Source of the DNA: Fusarium oxysporum f. sp. lycopersici 4287
Lineage: Eukaryota > Ascomycota > Sordariomycetes > Hypocreales > Nectriaceae
Assembly (NCBI RefSeq): GCF_000149955.1
Contig: NC_030988.1
Coordinates: 453,047 to 517,046, forward strand
Direction: 5' to 3'
Length of the DNA: 64,000 nt
Under the pieces are notes generated by a model, which worked only from the letters and a program-made list of their open reading frames with translations, had not been told where the DNA came from and did not search any database. Both the position numbers and the translations under genes were made by a program. Of the stretch, positions 10,766 through 22,593 are shown one piece after another; positions within the stretch are counted from its first letter, which is position 1, and each line of letters begins with the position of its first letter.

Positions 10766-10779
10766 GGTTATGAGCCCGG
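10766..10779 (+). promoter_or_regulatory. Primer-binding site, half-tRNA type
   Basis: GGTTATGAGCCCGG starts directly after the 5' LTR. It is complementary to the anticodon-arm sequence of initiator methionine tRNA (…GGGCTCATAACC), not to a tRNA 3' end. Drosophila copia is known to prime from such an internal tRNA fragment. Confidence 0.75.
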
Positions 10780-10855
10780 AGTGCAAGTATTGAACTTCTC
10801 TTCTGAATCAGAAAACCAAACTTTAAGGTTTACCCTAAGCCCTATTTGGCAAACT

Positions 10856-13800
10856 ATGTCTCCACAACGTACCCCGCGTTTCACCATGCAGACTCGCAAC
10901 ACCATTCGAGTCCCCTCATCACGCAGATCCGCTCAGTCACGAACTGGCAGCCCAGACCATCAAACAAATCAACTTTCGAATGATGACAGCACACCGACGG
11001 TTTTCGAGAAGAATACGCTCTTTCTCCCGAAAGAGCTTAAGCTCATAGGGCCTTCTAATTGGGAGCAGTTCTCACCAGCCCAGAAGGCTATCTTGAGGAT
11101 CAATGGTCTCGAGGATGCTGTCTTTGGCGACTATCCTTCTGAAGATCAGATGACGACTGACCAGAAGATCAAGGTGGCAAAAGCGGCCATCTCTATAAGG
11201 GGTAACTGCACTGGGGAGGCTCTCAGCCAACTCATCGGAATGGAAGACCCAAAGGAAATGTTCAATCTTCTTCAAGGATACTGCGTCGGCTCTGGTCCAG
11301 TTCTACTACAGACAACCCTGTACCAGTTCATCCGCATCAAGACGAGCTCCTACGAAACTATACCCCAGTTCAATGTCGAGTTTGAACGTCTTGTTAAGCT
11401 ACTTCTTGACCAGAAGGAGCCGATCTCAGACACACTCAAAAAGGTGGTTTACCTAGCCGCGTGTGAGAGCGAGTATCCAGAATGGACAGCCAGACAGAGG
11501 GCTCTACTACGATCCGAGCATCCGCCCACACTTCGATCGATGCAACAAGATCTCGTTGACGAGAACAGATCTTCGGATGAAGAAGATGATATCGCATCGG
11601 CATATTGGTCTCATGGAAAGAAAGCCAACAAAAAGAATGACCTAGGTGCGAGGAAAAGTCGGACACAGAATCATCGGAGAAACAAGCCACAGAAGGCATT
11701 CCGCAACGAGAATAGTCACCGGATCAACAAAAGCAGAGATCATGTCTGCTCCAACTGCAAAAAGAAGGGTCATCATGAAACTGACTGTTGGTTCACCCAC
11801 AAGGACAAACGGCCTGATTGGGCTGTCAAGCTAGCCAAAGAACTAGCTGAGCATGATCGACAAAATGAAGACACCAAAAGCCTCCACATCAGAGAGTCAA
11901 ATCGCAGAACGGTAGAAAGGTCATTCCTGATCCTTGAGGACGAAATCTCCAACGCACCAGTCCAAGTCGTAGAGAAGTGCAGGATATCTGCCAGCTACGA
12001 AAGCAAGCCAGAGAGGTGGTTATTCGATACTGGATCGTCTGTCCATATCTGCAATGACAGACACCTCTTCAGCAGCCTACAACCTGCAACGCGAACAGTA
12101 CTCATAACCGGAGGAGGAAGAGTCTACCCCTCGGGCAGAGGAACAGTCAAGATGACGTTTTTCAACAAAAGACAAGAAGAAGTCATCATCAACCTCAAAG
12201 ATGCTCTTTATATCCCTGAATTTCCGGTCAACATTATGTCCGGACTCAAGCTTTATACAAGCGGTGGTTGGGTTGATGGAAATGATCTCTATGATTCTAC
12301 TGGAGATCTCTTTGGCCAGCTCTTTATCGGAAACGACGGCCTTTACGTCAATACGGAAAAAGATTTCCATCACCTAGAATACAAAAACCACCTAGTCTCA
12401 TCAGCTATCTCATATCACGCCATCTCGAAAGGCGATTGCCTTGACATTGGTCTTTGGCACAGAAGACTTGGCCACATCAATCCACATCAAGTGTCTGAAA
12501 CCGCCAAAATGACTAAAGGAATGTTCTGCAAGAAGCGACACAATCACAAATCCTTCGACTATTGCCTGGCCTGCGACGTATCTAAGGCTTTACGATGGTC
12601 ACCACGAAATAAACGAAGACGGGCCACCAGAGCCGGATTCATCCACGTCGATACCTTCAAGGTCAACCCTCCAGGTATCAACGGCCAGCGGTGGGGGATC
12701 ATTGCTACAGACGACAGACACAGGATGAGGTGGTCTTATACCTTTACAAGAAAAAGCATGGCCTCAGAATTCCTCAGCAAGCTTATCTCAGCACTTTGGA
12801 CCCAGTACAAAGTCCGAGTTCATACGATCCAAATGGACGGTGGTTCTGAGCTCTACGGAGCATCTATCAAAGGCCTTGAAAGAACACATGGTGTCAGGAT
12901 CATCCGGACACCGCCATATACTCCCGAATTCAATGGAGTTGCTGAGCGGTCCAACCGTGTCATATTTGACAAAGTCAGAACAACCATCGAGTCGGAACAG
13001 ATTCCATCAGAGCTCTGGCCATTCGTCTTACAAGACATGGTGCGCAAAACAAACTGCACTACTACTAGAGCCGTGGATGGCCTTACTCCGCTCGAGAGCT
13101 TCCTGAATGAGGTATCACCTGGTCAAGATAATAAACCAGACCTCTCGGGAGAGCGAATCTGTGGCTCACAAGTCACGATACACATACCGCAAGAACGAAG
13201 ATTGAGATCACACAAGTTTGGTCCAAGAGGAGAAACTGGAATCTATATAAACATGGAAGGTTCTCAGATCTACACCTGCTGGGTGCCCTCTCGCAGAAAG
13301 GGACATCAGATCGTCCGCTCTGCAAATGTAACATTCTACGAAAAGGTCGGAGAGAAAGATCTCCAGACCGGAACTGAGCATGATGTTGAGCCGACAATCC
13401 GCACGAACGGAGCTCCCATTTCATGTCGACCACAGTCTGCTTTGGAGCGAACTGAGACTCCAATGTCAAACAAGTCTGAAGTGCATTATCTTCAGCACAC
13501 CGAGGTGCATTATCCTCCGTGTGAGCAGACGACAACATCAGAGACATCAGTTCAGCTGCCCGATCCCCGGAAAGAGGAGATCACTGAGCCCAAAACGATG
13601 ACCGAAGCGCTTCAAGGTCCGTATCGGGAGCACTGGCTCAGAGCAATACACAATGAGCTGCGCAGCATCCTCACGAAAGGAATCTGGCGCATTCTGGACA
13701 GAAACCAAGCTCACCACAAGCCGCTGACGGTCAAGTGGGTATTCAAGGTCAAGAAGGACGAGGAAGGCGGCCTGGACAGATTCAAGGCGCGTCTAGTGGT

Positions 13801-15249
13801 CAGAGGCTTCGAACAGCAGCCTGGGTTTGACTATGATCAGACCTTTGCCTCTGTCGCTAAAGTGGCGACGTGGCGGATCCTCCTCACCGTGGCAGCCTGC
13901 CTCGACTGGGAGATTGAGCAGATGGACGTTTCCACGGCATTCCTGGAAGGGGATCTAGATGAAGATGTCTTTATTGAAATGCCGGAAGGACTCGTCGAGT
14001 ACTTTGAACAACACCCGGAGTACCGCCCCTCAGACTTCTCATCAGAGAAGATCTGCAAATTGCTTAAATCTTTGTACGGGCTTAAACAAGCTCCGCGACA
14101 ATGGCAAATGAAACTGAAGAAGACCTTAGAATCCCTTGGCTTCAGACAGATAATGTCTGACACGGCTGTATACAAGAATCCCGCAACGGGAGTGATTATC
14201 ATAACATATGTGGATGACCTTCTTATCATGGGCAGCGATAAGCAAGTAATCCAAGGGTACAAAGCCCGCCTGGGAGAGATCTTCACAATGACTGATCTCG
14301 GACCCGCCAAACACTTCCTCGGCGTAAGAATAACCCGCGACAGGAACGCAAGGCTAATATATCTTTCCCAGGATGCATATTTCACTAGAATACTGAAGAG
14401 ATTCGGCTTAGAAACTGCCGACCAGTCAAGACCCCCATGGAGCGAAATTCGCTCTCGACACTGCGACCAAGAGACGACGGCGACTCGGCTTCTCCAGAAG
14501 AGCGAGAAGACTATAGCTCGAAAACCGGCTCACTCATGTACGGAATGACCCAGACAAGGCCTGACTTAGCATTTCTGCTCTCGATACTCTCAAGATACAT
14601 GTCGAATCCATCGCCAGCGCATTCACAATTGATCAAAAGAGGCTACCGCTATCTACAACAGACGAAGCACCACGGCCTAGTGCTTGGGGGCGTTAGGAAA
14701 GATCCCAAAGACGCTTGGAGCGTCACGGCCTGGGCCGACTCTGATTGGAAAGGCGACAGTTTCACAGGAAGATCGACGTTTGGATGGCTCGTTCAGCTTG
14801 AAGAATCTACGGTCTCATGGAGAGCGAAACGACATGAAACAGTAGCACTCTCAACCACCGAGGCCGAGTATACTGCTCTATCACAATGCGCCAGAGAATT
14901 AGCATGGATTCGGAATCTGTTCTCAGAACTACAACTATCACTAGACATTCCGATCCTTTTGAATGGCGATAATCAGGGTTCTCTGAAACTCTGCAGAAAT
15001 CCCGAGCTACATCAACGAACAAAGCATATCCCTTTAGTCGAACACCACATACGAGAGGAAATTGAAGCTGGCAACATCGATGTACAATATGTCAGATCTC
15101 ATGAGCAAATAGCAGATGGTCTTACGAAGCCATTGCCTGCTGCGAGTCATGATACATTCCTGGAAGCGCTACGAGTTAGCCAAAGCCCTACTGAAGAAGG
15201 TGGACGTCTCCTATGGAACACTCAAGAGCCCACGGCGGCTGACCCATGA
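10856..15249 (+). CDS. Copia gag-pol polyprotein with one frameshift
   Basis: ATG 10856 is the first in-frame methionine; the frame before it begins at a GTG and is not needed. Order: Gag (to about residue 290), CCHC knuckle C-S-N-C...H...C (about 297), aspartic protease W-L-F-D-T-G-S-S (about 388), GAG-pre-integrase L-W-H-R-R-L-G-H (about 533), integrase core with Q-M-D-G-G-S-E and N-G-V-A-E-R, RT with K-A-R-L-V-V-R-G and Y-V-D-D-L (about 1117), and RNase H with A-D-S-D-W-K-G and the terminal K-H-I-P-L-V-E-H-H. The frame shifts at GAAACTGCC (14411-14419). One more A there would give the usual C-R-P-V-K-T-P-M junction. Without it the protein ends at 14548, and RT and RNase H are separated. 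Confidence 0.92.
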
Positions 15250-15269
15250 TGTTGAGGCGAATAGGGGCG

Positions 15270-15451
15270 TGTTGGAAGTACCAAGGTTTCCCCTCACATC
15301 ATGATCAAAGTTAATAATACATAGAAGGTTCGAGAACTCAAGGATAACTCAAGTATAAAAGACCTTGATGATTCTTGAATAGAAGAACAATAATGAACAA
15401 CTGAATTCTTACACACAAGTGCACCCGGCATGACTGCGCATCATAACAACA
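15270..15451 (+). repeat. 3' LTR of copia element
   Basis: Identical to the 5' LTR. A weak purine-rich tract (GAGGCGAATAGGGGCG) precedes it and is the candidate polypurine tract. Confidence 0.94.
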
Positions 15452-15563
15452 CTTATTGGAAAAGGTCATCATACGATGTTTTGGCAACTTGGACCCCGAG
15501 GTGGAGAAGATGATGAAAGACTTTGACTCGGAAGTTGACACAAACCAAAGGAAATCTTACTAG
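15452..15563 (+). pseudogene. Hypothetical fungal protein, 3' part, downstream of copia
   Basis: Continuation of the gene at 9965-10583. In the restored frame it adds about 35 residues rich in charged residues (M-M-K-D-F-D-S-E-V-D) and ends at TAG 15561-15563. The first five bases are the second CTTAT copy. Confidence 0.65.
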
Positions 15564-17798
15564 TTAGGATGGCTTGTGCGCCTGATGCCCTGGTACATCC
15601 CGCTACATTGGCTGGATGCAGTTGTGACACATAAATAATTCTTAACAATTCAAGTTCTTGGTCCCTTTGGCCCCAGAGCTATGCAATGTCTTGCGAAAAG
15701 TCTGAAAATCTGCTTCTAGGTTGGAAATAGCTACAATTAAACAGGATATATATGCAAGTAATGAATGGTGACTTTCCCGACCTATAGCCCTACTAACAGG
15801 TATATTTCTGCTGGATTAGTGATAGCGCCTCGATAAAAGTAACATGTGTTTTGTGGGCCCCCGGATATATCAATACAGGCTGCCGTGGAAAAAACCCAAA
15901 ATGACAGAACAGAGACAGAAGAAGGAGGACCTCTGGGAACTCGATTGTTCCTGAAGTGTGAAAACTAACCCCATTTCAATTGGACATCAGCCCTACTCGC
16001 GTATCCACCACCTTCCACCAGGTCGTAGAGATGACTTGGCTCAAGTTATCCATTAAGACTGAGATTAAAAGAAATTCGGCTGTGCTAGGTCTTTGAATTA
16101 GAAAGAAAAAGGGATAAGCTTAATAGGGTCATGACTTATATTTACTTGATAGGTGCAGTATGTATATAAAGATGGCTTCCCTGGCCATTTCAAATGAATG
16201 ATGAATTCCAAGTTCGACCATCGATACCTACCTGCTTTCCAGCCTAAGAGATAGCGTAAGAACTTTCCGCAGTCTACCCTACGTCCCGTGACTTTACTAG
16301 TAGCCAACTATCTCAGTATTCTTCCTGGTACTCATGTCAAGCAGAATTTGGACTATCTCCTTTCGATCATTCCTTACCGCTTCCTGTAAGGCCGTTGTGA
16401 GGTATTCGCTGTAAGCATTAACAGCACTGTTATCGAGAAAGGTTGACAATCGTGGTATATCTATCTACCGAAGATCGACAAGTCCTTCGACCAACATGTG
16501 TCAAAATATTCATTCGTATTTTGTGCCACGGGTAGGACGCTCCATTTTGTTATAGCGTATCCAATGTAAATAGAGTATACCTAATGCTTCTACCATCGGT
16601 ATTGTATAAGGAGGAGTCGACAATAGGGCAGGTTCAATAATTAGCACGAAAACGATGAAATTTACCCGCCAGGATTAAGTGAGTCAACTTTGGAAATTCA
16701 AATGTCTAGTGCGAGTGCGAGACATTCCATGCCTTAACAAGCTCCGGCCAGTCAGCGGGAAAAGCAAGGAAAGCAAAGGATGAATGATGACGGTATTAAA
16801 AACTATACGATACGAATCAAACCTGGTTAATTTGGGTTGCACGTAATGGTCGTACAAGTTCAGTATGATTGTGCTTGTCCTGCAGCATACTTCCACGCAT
16901 TCAGGCCGAAACTGGCCATTCACTATCTTGTCTGCACCCTCAGCGGCATGCATAATAAAGGAAAAAGGGTAATGCAGTATATATCCTTCAGGTGACATTG
17001 ATCTCAAGGGGAGGAAGGAATATGTTGGAAAAATCGACGATTCATACTGCGCTACTTGATTCACCTGGAAATGCTGCGTGTTATATAGAAACTACAGGAG
17101 CTCTGCGCCTGAACCAAGACGGGCTAATTTAGGCCATCTGAAATGAGTCAACGTTGCTAGTTAAGAGTGATAACTAAAAATAGTAAACTCTTCTGGAATA
17201 ATCAAGCGATTCAATAACATGGTTTTACTGCTATAGGTTGCTGGTCTCGGTGCCGCAACGTCGGGCATTGGATAATTAATTACCCCACAAAGTCATGCCG
17301 GTGGGATAATGCATGTGACCAAGCTCGAGGGTCATTGTAAATCAACTCTGAATAGGACATTGAAAAACACTGGTGAGTCCTTCTTTCCATGACGTACTTC
17401 CAGCGCCATTAATAGATTTGTCTGATGACCTTGTTCATTTTCCAACGAAATCTCTTTTGGTGATGAGTCAGGGGGCACCGTAGATGTTGAAAAATAGAAC
17501 CTTCTATTGAGCACCTCTCCGACCAGTTTCGAAAGTCATTAAGGACAGAAATAGAATTATCATTGTCTAACAGCCCTTAATTGTCGTTTCTTTAAGAGCT
17601 TGCATTTGGCAGATATGAAGGTTCAGAAATAGTAAACCTCTCACTTTCATGTTGAATGCTGAATTAATCTTCGTTCATGTTCAGCGGTCTATACGGTTCC
17701 TCCTGTTTTTCTGCCCGTAAAAAAAACCCAACCGCATTGTCTCCTTTCGCCACGGTGAGACAGTTATAGCTAATACAATACATACCAGAGTTACCGAT
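15564..17798. other. No recognisable gene
   Basis: Stops are frequent in all frames. The longest open frame (16684-17064, minus) has no family signature. No repeat structure was seen. Confidence 0.5.
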
Positions 17799-18545
17799 AT
17801 GGTTTTCACTTCTTTCAAACTTTTGCCGTATGAGATACGAGCACAGATATGGAGAACAAGTTGTCAAAACGCCCGCATGGCCGTCGTGTCTCTCGAGCCC
17901 GATTCTCTCTACCCTACTAGCGATAAGTCACCTCCTGTATGTCGAGTGATTCAACAAACAGGGTGCTCATCTGTTGCTATGGTGTGTAAGGAGGCGTTCT
18001 CTGAATGGGAAAAAACTACGATCCTATCTTCAGGGTCCACGTGTGTCCGCCTCTGCGTCTTCAGAACTATTTTCCTGTTGCCCAACCTAGCAGAATTGAG
18101 GCCTATGTCAGTAAGAAGACAGATTATTCGCCATGGTATAGCATCTGGAATTCAGCATATTGCCTTCTTTGTCACAGCAGAGTTTAAACTGATGGACACA
18201 TTGTCCGCCCTGTCAAGCATACCCTCTCTCAAGACTATCTCCATGCTACTTCCGGAATGCAGCGCTGAGGACCTTGAGATCGGGAGCCCACTGGGGGTGG
18301 CTAAAATCGCTCGATATTTGGATGTGCTTACACAAGGTCCGCCTACCGAGTCAGTTCATGCCAGTTCGAATCCCATCGGGCTCTCTCTCGAAAATGATAA
18401 CCTAAGTCCCAAGGTACAGGCATTTTACACTGGGGCCAACGCTCCTCAATTAAATGTAGTTATTCCACCGTGTGATCGACATTGCCGGAACGAAAGCGCA
18501 TGTGTCGTACCGTCTATGGGGTTTTCGCTATTCGAGTACGTATAG
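17799..18545 (+). CDS. 2EXR-domain-like protein
   Basis: 248-residue protein from ATG 17799. The N-terminus (F-K-L-L-P-Y-E-I-R-A-Q-I-W, then R-M-A-V-V-S-L-E) fits the fungal 2EXR domain, an F-box-like element expanded in ascomycetes. The rest follows the usual layout of such proteins, with a row of short conserved patches (A-M-V-C-K-E-A near residue 56, then N-L-A-E-L, G-I-Q-H-I-A-F-F). No enzyme motif, signal peptide or membrane segment is present. Family members are often lineage-specific and of unknown function. The frame is intact and starts with a good ATG context, so expression is plausible. Confidence 0.72.
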   Translation: MVFTSFKLLPYEIRAQIWRTSCQNARMAVVSLEPDSLYPTSDKSPPVCRVIQQTGCSSVAMVCKEAFSEWEKTTILSSGSTCVRLCVFRTIFLLPNLAELRPMSVRRQIIRHGIASGIQHIAFFVTAEFKLMDTLSALSSIPSLKTISMLLPECSAEDLEIGSPLGVAKIARYLDVLTQGPPTESVHASSNPIGLSLENDNLSPKVQAFYTGANAPQLNVVIPPCDRHCRNESACVVPSMGFSLFEYV

Positions 18546-19372
18546 ATGGGTAGCATCAGGTATCCATGTCCAGTGCACTATCACCTATCTCGTACACATC
18601 ATCATTGAGCAGGTTAAAGCGTAGGGAGGAGGAATATTGGGCAAGGTAACGTTGGGAGGAGCCATGTGCTACTTGTTGACGCACAATTCAATGATGGGAT
18701 CTCATTGCCGAGTACTAAGGAAGAGAAGGAATGTCGTATAAGTTGATAGGCTTAGACAAGATAAACTGTGGGCGTCATTGACAGTTGCATCTGCGACAGT
18801 AGATAGAGAAGACCATCGCTTTGCAGTTTGTAAACTGTAAGAACTGGCACTGTGTTTGCTTGGTGTTTGGCAGAATACAATAAATGCAAGGACGATGGAT
18901 CGAGTAGAGTATTGGTTCCATCTCTATTGCTCACTGCGTACGAGCACTACTGTTTGCCTCCAGGGGCAAGCAGTATCAAAGAACCCAACAAGGCATTGGC
19001 TTTTCGAGTACAGAAATGATCCGGTTCAAGGGAGCAAGAAAGATACAGCATGAGACATCAAGCGATATTGACAAGGTGACTGTATAGTAGAATTGTGGGA
19101 GGCCTAGGCTGTACATCTTGTAGGTCGAGGGGGGAGCGAGGGCTGCAGAAAATGCACGAGATAAAAGTAGCAGGCAAGTTGAGGGACTATTTGACGGAGT
19201 GACAAGGTGTTGCAGCGCGGCATGGAACATTTTCTATTTGTCAGATGAGGATGTCTAGTCTACAAACTACCAAATCTACCTTGCCCTCTCATTTCGACCC
19301 TCGTGCCTCTTAAGTCCTGTCTGAACCCCATGATATATCCATACAGTCGATGATCTCCTTTAAAAGCTCCCT
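18546..19372. other. No recognisable gene
   Basis: Intergenic; several short open frames on both strands without motifs. Confidence 0.5.
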
Positions 19373-19699
19373 GTGGGATTTTTTAACGACCTGGTTTGTC
19401 CTAAAGACGGCATTAATGACACTGCCTTGCATTACTTCCTTGTTGTTCGTTTTGACGGGTCAAGAGGCCCCGACAACTTGGACTACTTGGCGGCAAGCCG
19501 AGGGAAGCAAGGTTCATCAAGTATATGGACTGCTGAATACATCTCAACGGTAAAGTCTTTGCCTTTAAGCAGGCCTCACGAGGCATTGGCCAAGAACTAC
19601 TTTATTTACAATAGAACAGCCACTCTTCGCATTTATTGTGTGCTCTCTCAAAACATCAGATCGAAGTCCATCATGACTCCTGTCACAGACCTATTATAA
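19373..19699 (+). CDS. Short hypothetical protein, doubtful
   Basis: 108 codons. Composition looks protein-like (D-G-I-N-D-T-A-L-H-Y-F-L-V-V-R-F-D-G near the start), but no family is recognised and the start may be an internal Met of a larger spliced gene. No neighbour supports a role. Confidence 0.3.
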   Translation: MGFFNDLVCPKDGINDTALHYFLVVRFDGSRGPDNLDYLAASRGKQGSSSIWTAEYISTVKSLPLSRPHEALAKNYFIYNRTATLRIYCVLSQNIRSKSIMTPVTDLL

Positions 19700-20127
19700 G
19701 CTAATCTAGGGCATCCATAACTGAAAGCAGCCAGCTCTCTGGCCACCAGGCTTTCAGGGTCATTCAGTGAGGCAGATCTTAGGATCTAAGTTGGAATTTT
19801 CATCAGCTAGCCCCATTGTCCCAAGCGGACTGAATTCTCCTCCGCAACTCGAAGGCTGTGTTGCTTTGGACCTAGACACAAGGTAGTAAAAGCTCCAGCG
19901 GTATATATATTACTTGCTTGCTAAGAATACTAAAAAAAAAAGAAATAAATCAGAGAAAACAGGACACAACAAGTAAAGAAAAGTCAGAGTCTAGTTAGTG
20001 TCTTATATTACGCTATAGCTATAATTAAAAGTAGCTTTCATATACTATCTTTACAAGGTTTGATTTACTACTTAAAGCTCGAGCATATAAGCATATTGCA
20101 AGCCTCGAGTTTCACAGTGGCGCAGAT

Positions 20128-21150
20128 ATGAATTTGTTTATCTGGATCTCGATCCACTCCCTGGCGAGCATTGCTTGTGATATAAACTACTCATACGCTG
20201 AATGGACGCCACGTGAAAACGATACATTGATTGTAGATGTTATCCCGTTCGTTCCAGATGTGACCGTAGAGGGCTTTAAGAACATGAACCCGGGAGTAAA
20301 CCCAGATATGCTGTATTATCATATTACGTCGCCGTACAGACTTCCATACCGCCCGAACATGACAGTTCTTCCGCCGGCTGTGTTATCTGGGGATTGCCCC
20401 AAGACTCTGCTATTAGACAGCGTAGAGATCTCACGACAGGCACTGTCGTCCACACCAACTGGAAGTGGCGCTCAAGTACCTGAAATAACATCTATGGCAA
20501 CAGCCGATGGAGAAACAATGGGCACTAAATCAACAAGCATAAGCATAGAACCGAGTTCCGGCAAACATTTGTCCACGTCCGAATCCCTGACAGGCGTTCT
20601 TTCCACAGAAGTATATTCAGTCATCGAGTCAACTGAAAGTAATCCAACCAGTGATAACACGTACACGATAGTTAGCCCAAGGACTGGATCGACTAGAAAT
20701 ACTGAAGCGACTGCCAGCCCAACCACCACATCAACCACAAAGAAATCGACTGCAACGACACTTCATATGACTACTGGTTCAGCTCATAAAGAAATGGCTA
20801 GTCAGACGGCACGGCCCAAAAGTAGCCAAGAGGAAGAAACGCCCTTATGTTATGGGAATAGTGGTTCTGCTTCATCTGAGGTACCCTGGATGGCATATAG
20901 ACAGTCATTTTGTGATGAATTGAAGAAAGTTCCGCTTACTCGGGCAGGTTTGACTAGACAGTCAAAAACAAAAGACATAACGTTTGGTGTGAGTTTCAGT
21001 AGATCTGGCCAGGGCTGTGATGAGTATAAAGTGAATGACAGGACGTGTCAAGCATATCTTCAGAAGATTGAAGACCAGTGTCCTAAGTACGGAGGTTATA
21101 TCTGGAGCGATTGCTTTCTTATTTGGGCTTACGTACATGTTGCAGACTGA
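20128..21150 (+). CDS. Secreted Ser/Thr-rich protein with LysM-like N-terminus
   Basis: 340 residues from ATG 20128. An N-terminal hydrophobic leader (M-N-L-F-I-W-I-S-I-H-S-L-A-S-I-A) is a likely signal peptide ending before C-D-I. Residues about 24-80 (W-T-P-R-E-N-D-T-L...V-T-V...M-N-P-G-V-N-P-D-M-L...Y-R-L-P-Y) have the spacing of a divergent LysM carbohydrate-binding module. A mucin-like Ser/Thr region (about 105-240) follows, a probable O-glycosylated stalk. The C-terminus holds a six-Cys block (C-Y-G, F-C-D-E-L, G-C-D-E-Y, T-C-Q-A-Y-L, Q-C-P-K-Y-G-G, D-C-F) like those of many fungal secreted proteins. It may bind chitin at the cell surface or in the apoplast; that role is inferred. Confidence 0.68.
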   Translation: MNLFIWISIHSLASIACDINYSYAEWTPRENDTLIVDVIPFVPDVTVEGFKNMNPGVNPDMLYYHITSPYRLPYRPNMTVLPPAVLSGDCPKTLLLDSVEISRQALSSTPTGSGAQVPEITSMATADGETMGTKSTSISIEPSSGKHLSTSESLTGVLSTEVYSVIESTESNPTSDNTYTIVSPRTGSTRNTEATASPTTTSTTKKSTATTLHMTTGSAHKEMASQTARPKSSQEEETPLCYGNSGSASSEVPWMAYRQSFCDELKKVPLTRAGLTRQSKTKDITFGVSFSRSGQGCDEYKVNDRTCQAYLQKIEDQCPKYGGYIWSDCFLIWAYVHVAD

Positions 21151-22119
21151 TGTACGGTTGAGATTTGTTTCTTTATCTTCTCCCTCTCTTTGAAGTGAGG
21201 CCTCTAAGGTGTGGCAGCTTATTAATTGGCCGGCAATTGGCTAGAAATAGATATGTAGACCACTTATTGGAAAATCACCAACCAGTAGGGCCCTGCATCA
21301 AGTGAAGCTTGCCAAATTCTCTCCAGAGCACCAAATGTGAGGTTTTACGAGTCCTCTGCTCGCGGAAACTCCCCGAGGCCAGTCATGAAACTCCAGCGTT
21401 ATTCATAATATCAAAATCCTCACCTCGTAAGTTGCTTAGCATTCATGAGGACAGGTGTAGGGTGGCCACAAATGAGAATTTGACGCTTCTTGCCATAAGA
21501 CCAGTAACAGTAACGTCTTATTGATAACTGAGGGTAAACCGTCAATTTGCTATAGGAAACGTTAATTCTACACTTATGTAATTCTTTATGGTAAGAAGTT
21601 GAGCGCTATTCCTTTGGGTGGTCATATCAGCTCACGTACACTACCGTACTTTTAGACTTTTTACAAAGCTCGTTTATTTTTAAGAGCGAAGAGAAATCAC
21701 GGAAGATCCAAAACCAGATCAAACCTGAAGGTAGTGAGTGTACTGAATATCGTATTCTGCGGCTCTAGTCTCAAATATAGCATCTTCGCCTTGATACATG
21801 TCCCATTTTTAGGGTTTGAAACCTTGACCGGAATGACTAGCCTGCGGTTCTATCAACGCTAGCTCTATCTATAGGTCCTTATCCCTAAATTTACCTGGTT
21901 ATGCGCAACTCAGAAAGCAGTGTACGAGCATATGACCCTTTCCACAGCCGGGACACTGCTGAAACCCTGGAAATCTCAACTGTCTTTTTCTTCGGCTGGT
22001 CCAAGAAGAATCTGTATAGTTAGCCTGCAATATCTGCTTGGGCCCAGTCAAAGCTTGCATTTACTTTGAGACTACCTCACTACCTCACTACTTCTCTACT
22101 ATTTTGACTTTCCACGCGA
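21151..22119. other. No recognisable gene
   Basis: Intergenic. A repeated ACTACCTCACTACCTCACTACTTCTCTACT tract at about 22070-22100 precedes the next gene and may be part of its 5' leader. Confidence 0.45.
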
Positions 22120-22593
22120 ATGGTCTCTAACGAAACTGATTTCGCGATTACGAAGGAGCAGCTCGACTTCTCGAACAGTTTTGGTCGTCTCTTTACCCCT
22201 ATGAACTATCTGTCTTTCCCAAATATGTCAACTGCATACAAATCATCACTATATGAGCAATCAACAAAAGAGGAGAGTCGGGTGAGCATTTGCCGCGACA
22301 ATAGACAGAAAAGTCGTCTGATGGCAAGCCCTGAGGGTCAGCCGGCATCCAGGGTTCAATATTCTCTCCAAGAACCTCGTCGTCAATCTCTGTTTACGAT
22401 ACCTGAACACGATGCCTTAGAGCACTATAACTACGAATCTACGGCACAACACAGCAAGAGTAGTGCATCCTTGTTCTATGCAGGGAAGAAGCGCTTCCTT
22501 TCAGATAGTAGTGGGACTGTCACGAAGCGACAAAAGGTCGGGGATAGCGTAGATAATTTGAACGATAAGCATCGGTGTAACAGTGATGTTTAG
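22120..22593 (+). CDS. Hypothetical protein with nuclear-localisation-like motif
   Basis: 157 residues from ATG 22120. Hydrophilic, Ser/Gln/Arg-rich and probably disordered. A basic cluster near the C-terminus (G-K-K-R-F-L-S-D...V-T-K-R-Q-K-V) resembles a bipartite nuclear localisation signal. No known domain is present. The frame is intact and flanked by stops; downstream exons are possible but not supported. Confidence 0.45.
   Translation: MVSNETDFAITKEQLDFSNSFGRLFTPMNYLSFPNMSTAYKSSLYEQSTKEESRVSICRDNRQKSRLMASPEGQPASRVQYSLQEPRRQSLFTIPEHDALEHYNYESTAQHSKSSASLFYAGKKRFLSDSSGTVTKRQKVGDSVDNLNDKHRCNSDV

Larger units (their letters stand above)
10584..15451 (+). mobile_element. Ty1/copia LTR retrotransposon, complete
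   Basis: 4868-bp element with two 182-bp LTRs that I read as identical, each starting TG and ending CA. It has a primer-binding site next to the 5' LTR, one long gag-pol frame in the copia order (protease, integrase, RT, RNase H) and a CTTAT target duplication. Identical LTRs point to a recent insertion. One single-base frameshift in the RT/RNase H linker is the only visible lesion. It interrupts a host gene at codon resolution. Confidence 0.95.

Noticed and set aside
10781..10855. Earlier start of copia gag-pol
   Set aside because: Begins with GTG and overlaps the leader directly after the primer-binding site; first ATG is 10856.
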